Part shown: piece after piece, positions 50,101 to 59,358 of the stretch
Position numbering within the stretch: the stretch's first letter is position 1
Layout of the letters: every line of letters begins with the position of its first letter
Assembly: GCF_004210375.1 (NCBI RefSeq)
Contig: NC_134827.1
Location: 103,525,285 to 103,589,284 of the forward strand
Direction: 5' to 3'
From: Tachypleus tridentatus
Lineage: Eukaryota > Arthropoda > Merostomata > Xiphosura > Limulidae
DNA length: 64,000 bases
Made by a program: the position numbers and the translations under genes
The notes under the pieces: generated by a model
Databases searched by the model: none
Seen by the model: only the letters and a program-made list of their open reading frames with translations
What the model was told of the DNA's origin: nothing

Positions 50101-50570
50101 AGTAACAAAACAACATATAATAATACTCAGAAAGTAGAACCATAGTAACAAAACAACACATAATAATACTCAGAAAGTAGAACCATAGAAACAAAACAAC
50201 ATATAATAATACTCAGAAAGTAGAACCATAGTAACAAAACAACACATAATAATACTCAGAAAGTAGAACCATAGAAACAAAACAACATATAATAATACTC
50301 AGAAAGTAGAACCATAGTAACAAAACAACATATAATAATACTGAGAAAGGAGAACCATAGAAACAAAACAACATATAATAATACTCAGAAAGGGGAACCG
50401 TAGTTACAAAACAACATATAATAATACTCAGAAAGGGGAACCATAGTAACAAAACAACATATAATAATACTCAGAAAGTAGAACCATAGTAACAAAACAA
50501 CATATAATAATACTCAGAAAGTAGAACCATAGTAACAAAACAACATATAATAATACTCAGAAAGGGGAAC
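32175..50570. repeat. 43-bp satellite, about 428 tandem units
   Basis: Units share AACATATAATAATACTCAGA, AAGGGGAACCATAGTA and ACAAAAC, with recurring variants (GAGAAAGGGG, CAGGAAGTAG, AAAAAGTGGAAAC, AAAGCGGAACC, AGCAAAAC, CACATAATAATAC). The period is 43 in nearly all units, with a few one-base changes. Blocks of particular variants recur at fixed distances: about 731, 860, 4,557, 6,192 and 11,092 bases, mostly multiples of 43. This shows repeated segmental copying. The minus strand is low in stops and yields long hydrophobic frames (LSIIICCFVTMVPLSEYYY type) in all three phases. That is a by-product of a 43-base period, which shifts frame every unit. Confidence 0.97.
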
Positions 50571-51010
50571 TTTTTAAATAATACGTACACAGTATTTTTC
50601 AAACACAAAATGATCCAGATAATAAAGTTCTTTATCAAAACCAAGTAAACGACAAAATTCAACAAAACCAAGATATCAATATTCCACAGACAACAGAAAC
50701 AGTCGTAGAAATCCTGGAGGAATACATGACAAGTGAAATAACAATAACAAAAATAGCTCAGTTTCAAAGAGTGCACGTGATATTAAACAATGTCTAATTT
50801 AGTGTAAGGTCTGAAATTATTAAAATATATAATAATTTTCAGGACATTTTATTTTTCAAGTGTGTTTGTTATTTATAAAAATATCTTTAAAAAATGTAAC
50901 TCCAAAATTCCAACCACGTCGCTTGCTTCTGTCACTCTACGCCAGTGACATCTAGTAGGTCGTCTTGAGTTAATATTATAAATAATCGAAATTTTTATCA
51001 ATGTATTACT
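50571..51010. other. Spacer after the 43-bp satellite
   Basis: The array ends abruptly inside a unit, at GGGGAAC followed by TTTTTAAATAATACG. The sequence after it is AT-rich and carries no recognised feature. Confidence 0.45.
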
Positions 51011-51269
51011 TTGTTTTATTTGTTTGTTTTTAAATTTCACGCAATGCTACTCGAGGGCTATGGGCGCTACTTGTCCCTAATTTAGCAGCGTAAGACTAGA
51101 GGGAAGGCTTACTCTTGAGCTACTCCTTTGCCAAAGAATAGCGGAATTGACCGTCGCGTTATAAAGCTACCACGGCTGAAAGGGTGAGGATGTTTGGTAT
51201 GACGGGGACTCGAACCCACTACCTTCGAATACACTTTGAGTGACGTAACCACCTGGTCATGTCGGACCA
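51011..51269 (-). mobile_element. SINE-A, full length but gapped
   Basis: On the minus strand: GGTCCGACATGACCAGGTGG, B box GGGTTCGAGTCCCCGTC, body with a gap around the GATGACTAGCTG block, and an AAACAAACAAAATAAAAC tail. Confidence 0.85.
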
Positions 51270-51329
51270 ACACATTTTAGACCAGGAGGAATGTGTAATT
51301 GAATGTCTATAATCTTAAAATTAAGACTT

Positions 51330-51402
51330 CGCTCGCACAGGGACTCGAATCCTGGACCGTTAGGTTAAAAGCCTAACGCTCTACCACCTGAGCTATTCGG
51401 GC
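51330..51402 (-). tRNA. tRNA-Lys(UUU)-like sequence, probably a pseudo-tRNA
   Basis: On the minus strand the 73 nt fold as a cloverleaf. The D stem GCTC/GAGC and the anticodon stem TTAGG/CCTAA are perfect, the loop is CTTTTAA (anticodon TTT), and the T loop is TTCGAGT. The acceptor stem has two mismatches (C3-A70 and A6-G67) and the T stem one (A53-C61). The arms identify tRNA-Lys, but the stem damage suggests it is not functional. Two sister sequences lie at 52201-52260 and 54055-54127. Confidence 0.6.
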
Positions 51403-51861
51403 TCTTATTTACTTTTTTTAACACATAAAAAATTTGAGAAAATAAAGCCATCGCAGATCTGTTATTTTTATTTATCATTAAATATGGGTTAGAATATATA
51501 ATACTTACAAAATATATATTCTTCATTTAAAAATAAACTCATAAATTAATAAATACCAACGAATTTTAAATACATAATACATTATTATCAGGGACGTAGA
51601 TTTTTTACACCCGATGGGGGGGATGATTTTTTACAACCACTTATGTGGACTGTTCAATTTGCAAAGTGGTATAATCTCTGAACCTGAAAGCTGTAAACAT
51701 GCAGCCACAGAGTAATCTTGTTGTCACGATACTTGGATGTACACTTAGGCCTACTGACTGATACTTACAAAGTTACGAACTATAACATAGATTGATAAGC
51801 TTAGAAGCACACCTATATTAAAAATGTACATTTCGGCTACTGAAAAAGCCTACATCTAGGC
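51403..51861. other. Flank of the duplicated block, partly unique
   Basis: Bases 51403-51590 are an older copy of the AT-rich sequence found after the tRNA-like copies at 52261 and 54128 (word AATACCAACGAATTTTA). Bases 51591-51861 are unique in the window, with a G-run near 51615. Confidence 0.6.
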
Positions 51862-51938
51862 CTCTCACGAAATCTATCTGCCGTAGATGCTACTAATTTG
51901 GGCCTAACAGGCTGCTAAAAGGAAAATAGAAGTTAAAA

Positions 51939-52144
51939 TTGTTTGTTCTGTATTACGCGCAAAGCTAACTGAGGGCTACCTGCGCCAGCCGTCCTAATTT
52001 AGCAGTGTAAGACCAGAGGGAAGGCAGATGGTCATCCCCACCAACCGCGAAATCTTGGGCTACTCTTTTACCAAAGAAGAGAGGGATTGACCGTACCATC
52101 ATGGTACCTCCACGGATAAAAGGATGAGCATGTTCGGTGTAACC
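51939..52144 (-). mobile_element. SINE-A, headless, fused to the tRNA-Lys unit
   Basis: The tail and body are clear on the minus strand, but the sequence leaves the family near ACATGCTCATCC. The tRNA-Lys-like sequence follows about 57 bases on. Confidence 0.8.
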
Positions 52145-52200
52145 AAATTTTTGACCAGGGAAGGTTTAATTGAATGTCTACAATCTTAAAACTCATACGT

Positions 52201-52260
52201 CGCCCGAACAGAAACTCGAACCCTGGACGTTAGGTTAAAAGCCGACTGAGCTATTCGGGC
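52201..52260 (-). pseudogene. tRNA-Lys-like remnant with internal deletion
   Basis: On the minus strand it starts GCCCGAATAGCTCAGTCGG and ends GTTCGGGCG, so the acceptor stem is preserved. About 12 bases, covering the end of the D arm and the 5' side of the anticodon stem, are missing. It cannot form a cloverleaf. Confidence 0.75.
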
Positions 52261-52391
52261 CTGTTATTATGGTTTAACATCTTAGAATATAAAATACTTA
52301 CAAAATATATTTTTTATTCATTAAAAGATAAACTCATCAATTGATAAATACCAACGAATTTTAGATACATAGTACCTTATCATTACCTCTA

Positions 52392-52664
52392 TCTCGGCAT
52401 GCCTAGGTGGTTAAGGCACTCGACTCGTAATCTAAGGGTTTCGTGTTCGCTTCCCCGTCGCGCCAGACATGCTCACCCTTTCAGACGTGGGGGCGTTATA
52501 ATGTTATGGTAAATCCAAATATTCGTTGATAAAAGGTAGCCCAACGGGTTGTTTGTGGGTGGTGATGACTAGCTGTCTTCTGTCTAGTCTTACGCTGCTA
52601 AATTAAGGACGGCTAGCGCAGATAGCTATCGTGTAGTTTTGCGCGAAATTAAACAAACAAACAA
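52392..52664 (+). mobile_element. SINE-A, full length (block copy 1)
   Basis: Head CTCGGCATGCCTAGGTGG, worn B box (TCGTGTTCGCTTCCCCGTC), body, and an AAACAAACAAACAAA tail. The sister copies are at 54254 and 55059. Confidence 0.9.
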
Positions 52665-53046
52665 AGCTCTTGACTAACTGTGTTTCCTTTAGTCCACCAG
52701 TTCTAAGTTAGGGATAGCTATGTGCAAATATACATTATAATTGAAGAGTGAAGTGTATATGAATTTTGAGGTGTAATATTACTTTTGTATATTTCGTCTT
52801 CAAAATGTGTTATTTGAAGGATATTTTTATTTCTCATTAAAATTTTTCACAAACACATGTATTTAGCACAGGTTTTGAGTTTAACGTATCAAAATACCTG
52901 TGATGACTTGAATCTTAAGTCACTTTTTTTCAGGGATCGGTCCAACTTGGTGTTTCTGAATTATCTCATAGATGTTGCTTCATAATTACTTATTTGACAT
53001 TAATTTATTTTCTAAAAGCACCTTTTTTGTTTCCTCAAGGTTGATG
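52665..53046. other. Unique middle of block copy 1
   Basis: AT-rich sequence that recurs at about 54528-54911 and 55297-55675. No coding signal was seen. Confidence 0.6.
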
Positions 53047-53310
53047 GTTTTTGAAATTTGCGCAAAGTTACACGAAGCTATCTGTGCTGGCCGTCCCTAA
53101 TTTAGCAATGTAAGACTAGAGGAAAGGCAGTTAGTCATCACCATCCATTAAACGCTCTTGGACTACCCTTTTACCAGCAAATAGTGGAATTGATCGCTAC
53201 ATTATAACGCCCCACGGCTTAGAGGGCGAGCAAGTTTGGCGCGAAGGGAATGCGAATCCGCGACCTTCAGATTAGGAGTCGCACGCCTTAACACGCTTGA
53301 CCATGCCTGG
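53047..53310 (-). mobile_element. SINE-A, full length (block copy 1)
   Basis: On the minus strand: CCAGGCATGGTCAAGCGTG head, worn B box (GGATTCGCATTCCCTTCG), body, and a tail reduced to TTTCAAAAACCATC. Sister copies are at 54912 (truncated), 55676 and 56432. Confidence 0.88.
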
Positions 53311-53801
53311 TCAAAAGTGTTAATGCCCTGACCAGCAGTTCTGAGATACATTTTTACGTCAATTGAAATTCTCGTCATCAAGAGCGAAGATATTTTAACG
53401 TTTTACATTTTTCACGGCCTCAGCGGTAATATTACTTTATGTTTTTATGACGTGTCTGCCATTTAGCCGTCCAAAGTTTTTTACCTTTATACAGCATACA
53501 TGAGTTTCTGAGTTTTATCACAAAATGTAATGACCTCAAATAAATGTATGCGCTTGAAATACATGCTTTGAATAATATTTTAGTTCTTATAGTGACACAG
53601 AAATTAAAGAAAACAAAATAACGTGGCTGTTGAGTATTAAAATAGTCCACAAATTATCATACCACACGTGTCTTGGTTTGAACACTTTATTCAATGTTCT
53701 TGACTTACCGTGTATCTCCACAGAGTCTCTCACGAAATCTATCTGATGTAGATGCTCCTAATTTGGGCCTAACAGGCTGCTAAAAGGGAAATAGTAGTTA
53801 A

Positions 53802-54008
53802 AATTGTTTGTTTTGTATTACGCGCAATGCTACCTGAGGGCTATCTGCGTTAGCCGTCCCTAATTTAGCAGTGTAAGACTAGATTGAAGGCAGATAATCA
53901 TACTCATCCACCGCGAAATCTTGGGCTACTCTTTTACCAAAGAATTGAGGGAATGACTGTACAATCATGGTACCTCCACGGATAAAAGGATGAGCATGTT
54001 TGGTGTGA
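53802..54008 (-). mobile_element. SINE-A, headless, fused to the tRNA-Lys unit (block copy 2)
   Basis: Sister of the copy at 51939-52144, with the same breakpoint before the tRNA-like sequence, so the fusion predates the duplication. Confidence 0.8.
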
Positions 54009-54054
54009 CCAGATAAGGTTGAATTGAATGTCTACAATGTTAAAACTCATACCT

Positions 54055-54127
54055 CGCCCGAACAAGGACTCCAACCCTGGACCGTTAGGTTAAACGCCTA
54101 ACGCTCTACCGACTGAGTTATTCGGGC
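54055..54127 (-). pseudogene. tRNA-Lys(UUU)-like sequence with altered anticodon loop
   Basis: The acceptor stem GCCCGAA/TTCGGGC is perfect and the anticodon stem TTAGG/CCTAA is intact. The loop is CGTTTAA, so the universal U33 is a G. The T loop reads TTGGAGT in place of TTCRANT. These changes argue against a working tRNA. Confidence 0.7.
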
Positions 54128-54253
54128 CTGTTATGTTTAACATCTTAGAATATATAATACTTACAAAATTTATTTTTATTCATTAAAAGATAAACTCATC
54201 AATTGATAAATACCAACGAATTTTAGATACATAGTACCTTATCATTACCTCTA

Positions 54254-54527
54254 GCTCAGCATGCCCAGGTGATTAAGGCACTCGACTCGCAATCCAAGGG
54301 TTTCGTGTTCGCATCCCCGTCGCGCCAGACATGCTCGCCCTTTCAGCCGTGGGGGCGTTATAATGTTATGGTAAATCCAAATATTCGTTGATAAAAGGTA
54401 GCCCAACGGGTTGGCGGTGGGTGGTGATGACTAGCTGTCTTCTGTCTAGTCTTACGCTGCTAAATTAGGGACGGCTAGCGCTGATAGCTATCGTGTAGTT
54501 TTGCGCGAAATTGAACAAACACACAAA
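54254..54527 (+). mobile_element. SINE-A, full length (block copy 2)
   Basis: Same insertion as 52392-52664: head CTCAGCATGCCCAGGTG, body, and an AACAAACACACAAAG tail. Confidence 0.9.
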
Positions 54528-54911
54528 GCTCTTGACTAACTGTGTTTCCTTTAGTCCACCAGTTCTAAGTTAGGGATAGCTATGTGCAGATACACATTAT
54601 AATTGAAGAGTGAAGTGTATATGAATTTTGAGGTGTAATATTACTTTTGTATATTTCGCCTTCAAAATGTGTTATTTGAAGGATATTTTTATTTCTCATT
54701 AAAATTTTTCACAAACACATGTATTTAGCACAGGTTTTGAGTTTAACGTATCAAAATACCTGTGATGACTTGAATCTTAAGTCACTTTTTTTCAGGGATC
54801 GGTCCAACTTGGTGTTTCTAAATTATCTCATAGATGTTGCTTCATAATTACTTATTTGACATTAATTTATTTTCTGAAAGCACCTTTTTTGTTTCCTCAA
54901 GGTTGATGGTT

Positions 54912-55006
54912 TTTGAAATTTGCGCAAAGTTACACGAAGCTATCTGGGCTGGCCGTCCCTAATTTAGCAAAGTAAGACTAGAGGAAAGGCAGTTAGTCAT
55001 CACCAT
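54912..55006 (-). mobile_element. SINE-A, 3' part only, cut by a rearrangement
   Basis: Sister of 53047-53310. The minus-strand SINE is interrupted at its body block by the inverted segment that starts at 55007. Confidence 0.8.
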
Positions 55007-55049
55007 CCACTATTTGCTGGTAAAAGGGTAGTCAAAGAGCGTTTAATGG
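55007..55049. other. 43-bp microinversion at a duplication breakpoint
   Basis: These bases are the reverse complement of 53145-53187 with one mismatch. The segment is bounded by CCA and TGG, which are inverted copies of each other. Immediately after it, at 55059, the sequence continues as if from about 54291. Confidence 0.85.
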
Positions 55050-55058
55050 ACATTTAAT

Positions 55059-55296
55059 GGAAATCCAAGGGTTTCGTGTTCGCATCCCCGTCGCGCCAGA
55101 CATGCTCGCCCTTTCAGCCGTGGGGGCGTTATAATGTTATGTTAAATCCAAATATTCGTTGATAAAAGGTAGACCAACGGGTTGTCGGTGGGTGGTGATG
55201 ACTAGCTGTCTTCTGTCTAGTCTTACGCTGCTAAATTAGGGACGGCTAGCGCAGATAGCTATCGTGTAGTTTTGCGCGAAATTAACCAAACAAACA
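55059..55296 (+). mobile_element. SINE-A, head removed by the breakpoint
   Basis: Sister of 54254-54527, starting in the anticodon arm; the body and the CAAACAAACAAA tail are complete. Confidence 0.88.
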
Positions 55297-55675
55297 AAGC
55301 TCTTGACTAACTGTGTTTCCTTTTGTCCTCCAGTCCTAAGTTAGGGATAGCTTTGTGCAGATACAAGAGAAGAGTGACGTGTATATGAATTTTGAGGTGT
55401 AATATTACTTTTGTATATTTCGCATTCAAAATGTGTTATTTGAGGGATATTTTTATTTCTCATTAAAATTTTTCACGAACACATGTATTTAGCACAGGTT
55501 TTGAGTTTAACGTATCAAAATACCTGTGATGATTTGAATCTTAAGTGACTCTTTTTCAGGGATCGGTCCAACTTGGTGTTTCTGAATTATCTCATAGATG
55601 TTGCTTCATAATTACTTATTTGACATTAATTTATTTTCTAAAAGCACCTTTTATGTTTCCTCAAGGTTGATATTT

Positions 55676-55943
55676 TTTGAACTTTGCGTAAAGTTACACG
55701 AAGCTATCTGTGCTGGCCGTCCCTAATTTAGCAATGTAAGACTAGAGGAAAGGCAGTTAGTCATCACCATCCATTAAACGCTCTTGGACTACCCTTTTAC
55801 CAGCAAATAGTGGAATTGATCGCTACATTATAACGCCCCACGGCTTAGAGGGCGAGCAAGTTTGGCGCGAAGGCAATGCGAATCCGCGACCTTCAGATTA
55901 CGAGTCGCACGCCTTAAGACGCTTGACCATACCTGGTCAAAAG
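55676..55943 (-). mobile_element. SINE-A, full length (block copy 3)
   Basis: Sister of 53047-53310, with the same worn B box and the same diagnostic CCATTAAACGCTCTTGG change in the body. Confidence 0.88.
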
Positions 55944-56351
55944 TGTTAATACCCATACCAGCAGTTCTGAGATACATTTTTACGTCAAGTGGGATTCTCG
56001 TCATCAAGAGCTAAGATATTTTAACGTTTTACATTTTTCACGGCCTCAGCGGTAATATTACTTTATGTTTTTATGACGTGTCTGCCATTTAGCCGTCCAA
56101 AGTTTTTTACCTTTATACAGCATACATGAGTTTCTGAGTTTTATCCCAAAATGTAATGACCTCAAATAAATGTATGCGCTTGAAATACATGCTTTGAATA
56201 ATATTTTAGTTCTTATAGTGACACAGAAATTAAAGAAAACAAAATAATATGGCTGTTGAGTATTAAAATAGTCCACAAATTATCATACCACACGCGTCTT
56301 GGTTTGAACACTTTATTCAATGTTCTTGACTTACCGTGTACCTCCACAGAG

Positions 56352-57006
56352 TCTCTCACGAAATCTATCTGCCGTAGATGCTGCTAATTTGGGCCTAACA
56401 GGCTGCTAAAAGGAAAATAGTAATTAAAATTTTTTGTTTTCTATCACGCGCAATGCTACCTGAGGGCTATCTGCGCTAGCCGTTTCTAATTTAGCAATGT
56501 AAGACTAGAGGAAAGGCAGTTAGTCATCACCATCCATTAAACGCTCTTGGACTACCCTTTTACCAGCAAATAGTGGAATTGATCGCTACATTATAACGCC
56601 CCACGGCTTAGAGGGCGAGCAAGTTTGGCGCGAAGGCAATGCGAATCCGCGACCTTCAGATTACGAGTCGCACGCCTTAAGACGCTTGACCATACCTGGT
56701 CAAAAGTGTTACTACCCATACCAGCAGTTCTGAGATACATTTTTACGTCAAGTGGGATTCTCGTCATCAAGAGCTAAGATATTTTAACGTTTTACATTTT
56801 TCACGGCCTCAGCGGTAATATTACTTTATGTTTTTATGACGTGTCTGCCATTTAGTCGTCCAAAGTTTTTTACCTTTATACAGCATACATGAGTTTCTGA
56901 GTTTTATCCCAAAATGTAATGACCTCAAATAAATGTATGCGCTTGAAATACATGCTTTGAATAATATTTTAGTTCTTATAGTGACACAAAAATTAAAGAA
57001 AACAAA
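56352..57006. repeat. Tandem block, copy 4 (recombinant and short)
   Basis: It opens like copies 1 and 2 for about 135 bases. Inside the minus SINE-A, near 56485-56495, it switches to the sequence of the other minus SINE and follows 55730-56250. It ends at about 57006, where the match stops at AAAACAAAATCA. Confidence 0.8.
56432..56703 (-). mobile_element. Chimeric SINE-A
   Basis: The tail half matches the minus SINE at the start of the block (CACGCGCAATGCTACCTG). The rest matches the minus SINE near its end (CCATTAAACGCTCTTGG). This is the expected product of unequal exchange between the two SINEs. Confidence 0.78.
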
Positions 57007-57667
57007 ATCATTAGGTAAAAGATTAAAGGTCACGATGTTTCTCTTTGAAAGACTATTTTATTTTTTTAGGTTTAATCTTGAATTTTGATTATGTAGTCTT
57101 GGACGTTTCTTTGAAGGGAAAGGAATTTGAATTAAAGAATTTCATATTGACGTGCGATGATTTCAAACTAAGGTAATTCGTTTACTTTTCATTTTAGGAG
57201 CCTTCGTTTTATATGGCTTTTGTGTGTTGAAATACGTCCACAAATTATCATACCAACGCGTCTTCTTTGAACTCTTTATTGAATGTTCTTGACTTTCCGA
57301 ATATCTCCATAGAGTCTCTCACCAACTGTATCTGCCGTAGGTGCCTTTAATTGTGGGCTAACAGGCTGGCGAGAAGGCAAATAGTAGTTAAGAGCACGGG
57401 TTATTCTTCTTTCGCCGATTAATGGCATGTGGCTGACATAATTATATACGCATGGCTATAAAATACGGAGTCCGAATTTTTTTAAGTAACGGGACACGAA
57501 CATGAAACCAGAGTTTCACAGTCTGGTATAATAACCATTAATATCGTGCTGATTTAAAAAATAACTAAAACAGCAATTTCCACGTGATTTACTGTCAGAA
57601 AATTTACACTGTGTTTGAAACATTACAAATAAGATATAGTTCTTAATCAGAGATGTTAAGCCTTTCC
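57007..57667. other. Spacer with an older copy of the block edge at 57232-57400
   Basis: Bases 57232-57400 (GTCCACAAATTATCATACC, then GTCTCTCACCAACTGTATC) match the end-plus-start junction of the block at lower identity, so the unit had been present here for longer. The rest has no recognised feature. Confidence 0.6.
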
Positions 57668-57780
57668 TTCAGTGAAATGTGTCTAAGGAATTATAGCACT
57701 GAAATCTGTGGACTCAGTTCCCTGCGGTAGAGACAGCAGAGAGTCCAATATAGCTAACTGTTCTCTAAAACCTACCAAAA
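57668..57780 (+). mobile_element. SINE-C copy
   Basis: The words GTGTCTAAGGAATTATAGC, GAAATCTGTGGACTCAGTTC and CAGAGAGTCCAATATAGC fit the third SINE family, whose minus-strand copy lies at 19505-19625. Confidence 0.5.
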
Positions 57781-57876
57781 GACAGAGATGTTTGTGCTTT
57801 GTTTAAAAGCAGCTAGTTGTTTAATTGTTAAACAATATCATAGACTTACGAAGTGAATTACGATAAATTAGCATAG

Positions 57877-57957
57877 TTTGTTGTGCATCCAAGGTGGGCA
57901 CGACAAGTAGCCCGTAGTGTAGTTTTGCGCTTTACAATAAAAAACAAAACAAAAATC
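57877..57957 (+). mobile_element. SINE-B, 3' part
   Basis: CCAAGGTGGGCACGACAAG, TAGCCCGTAGTGTAGTTTTG, CGCTTTACAATAAAAAAC. The tail is A-rich. Confidence 0.65.
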
Positions 57958-58235
57958 GTTTGTTGTTTTCCTTATTAATTTCTTTCGACGTATTCAACTA
58001 AGACTAAAAATTTTACAGAAGTAAACAGCTGAGGTTGTAGATATTAAAAGTATTGTATCTGTTTGTCACGTGCGCTTGTTTTAAAATAAAAGAAACGTCA
58101 CTGCGGGTTAAGGCTCATTTCATCTGTTCAAACACTTATTATTAATGAGAGACTACAATAATAATTAAAGTATAGAAAATAATAAAATTACAGTTATCAT
58201 TTCGAAAGATGTAGTGTTTTTTTTGTTTTTTAAAG
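57958..58235 (+). other. Region upstream of the unassigned terminal exon
   Basis: AT-rich. It ends in a TTTTTTTTGTTTTTTAAAG tract, a plausible splice acceptor. I found no upstream exon with a matching phase. Confidence 0.4.
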
Positions 58236-58429
58236 AAACAGAAGTAAAAGGCGCAGATGGCTCATTCTCTGATTTACCAGACGGCTTCATCGTAAAGAAT
58301 ACTTACAAATACTTTGATTGGATGTTATTTGGAACTTTGCACGGGAGTGGTTGGCACGCTTTTGACGTATGGATGACATCATCTCGTGCGCAGACTCTCA
58401 GTGTTTTATACAAACGGTTAAAAGGCTAA
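58236..58429 (+). CDS. Probable terminal exon of an unknown gene
   Basis: The exon would start after the acceptor at 58234-58235 in phase 1 and encodes about 64 residues to a TAA stop at 58427-58429. The residues, ETEVKGADGSFSDLPDGF then IVKNTYKYFDWMLFGTLHGS and GWHAFDVWMTSSRAQ, have a balanced, protein-like composition with several Trp and Phe. A poly(A) signal AATAAA follows at 58472-58477, then a GT/T-rich tract. Codon use is unlike the surrounding AT-rich spacer. I do not recognise the family. An in-frame alternative start at 58214 lies in the pyrimidine tract and is unlikely. The upstream exons may lie beyond the repeats. A chance open frame remains possible. Confidence 0.5.
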
Positions 58430-58471
58430 ACTGCTCCTTAAAACACCAGTGTTTTGTAGGAAAACTCCAAG

Positions 58472-58477
58472 AATAAA
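58472..58477 (+). other. Poly(A) signal AATAAA
   Basis: It lies 43 bases after the TAA of the preceding exon and is followed by CTGTTGCTGTTTTG and a long T-rich tract, the usual arrangement of a cleavage site with its downstream element. Confidence 0.5.
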
Positions 58478-58789
58478 GAAACTGTTGCTGTTTTGTTTCG
58501 GTTTTTTTCTTCCTAGAAAAGCAAACATCGACAGCTGCATCTTTATCTCAACTTCTGTTTTTGACGTCTGTTATCGAGTGGTAAAGAGGTAGGTAGCATT
58601 ACATATATAAAAATAAAATTATTTGGGCTCCTCATATCGAATTTATATTTTACTTTTTTTTTTAGTAGTTGCTTTTGAGATATCAGATTCGACTTAAAAA
58701 ATACTAAAAACAACAGATTTTTGTTTTGTATTTACCACGATATAACTGAATGTTAACTTAGAAACTTTACGAGTAAAAAAAACAGCGAA
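58478..58789. other. Spacer, nothing recognised
   Basis: T-rich and AT-rich sequence without a supported feature. Confidence 0.4.
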
Positions 58790-58922
58790 GGTTTTGTTTG
58801 TTTATCGTTGAGCGAAAATCTACACAAAGGCTAACTGTTCTGTATCCACCACGAGTATCGAATGCCGGTTTTAAGCGTTATACGCCTTCAGAGTTGCCCC
58901 TGAGCCACTGAGAAGTCCCAAG
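58790..58922 (-). mobile_element. SINE-B, full length
   Basis: On the minus strand: CTTCTCAGTGGCTCAGGGGC head, CGTATAACGCTTAAAACC, GGCATTCGATACTCGTGGTG, AACAGTTAGCCTTTGTGTAG and an AAACAAACAAAAC tail. Confidence 0.72.
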
Positions 58923-59249
58923 ATAAAGAAGCGAGTATCAGCAACAAATTATAGAAGTCTAATTTAACCAAGTGATTGGTTTATTTCAAAGCTGCGAATA
59001 ATAATAACAAATAATGAAACGGACAATTAAGAAACTCTAAACAAGGGACAAACCAAATTATTTAAATATGATATCCTCAGTTCATATTGATGTGAATTGT
59101 GAAACTTAAGCATGTGGAGATCACCCCCTACTCTCTGTAATGGGACTCGTTAACCTTTTATATTACATTTAGTTCACGAGAAATTTGACGGACGAAAAAG
59201 TACGAATCCATAACCATTTGTTAGGAAAGTTTAAGAAACAATTGTTATG
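58923..59249. other. Spacer, nothing recognised
   Basis: No gene or repeat recognised. Confidence 0.4.
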
Positions 59250-59358
59250 CACAAAGGTACGCAATTGGCTGTCTGTGCTCTGCCCATCGCGAAAATCGAA
59301 ACCTGCGTTTTATCGGTATGAGATTCGAAACTTAATAATAAGCCACCAGGGGGCATAT
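59250..59358 (-). mobile_element. SINE-B copy
   Basis: On the minus strand: GCCCCCTGGTGGCTTATT head, CTCATACCGATAAAACGC, GGTTTCGATTTTCGCGATGG and GCAGAGCACAGACAGCC. The order is intact. Confidence 0.68.

Larger units (their letters stand above)
51862..53726. repeat. Tandem block, copy 1 (about 1.87 kb)
   Basis: It begins CTCTCACGAAATCTATCTG and repeats from 53727. It contains a minus SINE-A, a tRNA-Lys-like remnant, a plus SINE-A, a unique middle, a second minus SINE-A, and a 250-base end that holds a spurious 72-codon open frame. The order is the same in copy 2 as far as 55006. Confidence 0.85.
53727..55006. repeat. Tandem block, copy 2 (cut short)
   Basis: Collinear with copy 1 from CTCTCACGAAATC, with few mismatches, up to the inside of its second minus SINE-A. 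There a 43-base segment is inverted (55007-55049) and the sequence jumps back to the plus SINE-A. Confidence 0.85.
55059..56351. repeat. Tandem block, copy 3 (5' part missing)
   Basis: It starts inside the plus SINE-A at AATCCAAGGGTTTCGTG and continues collinear with copy 1 to its end. The tRNA-like sequence and the first minus SINE are absent. Confidence 0.85.

Noticed and set aside
32199-50776. Dozens of 62-179 codon hydrophobic frames on the minus strand
   Set aside because: They arise in every phase of the 43-bp satellite and overlap each other. None has flanking gene structure.
53432-57033. A 72-codon minus-strand frame present three times (53432, 56058, 56821)
   Set aside because: It lies in the duplicated block. 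Its repetition comes from DNA duplication. The third copy has a different start, and there is no splice or signal evidence.
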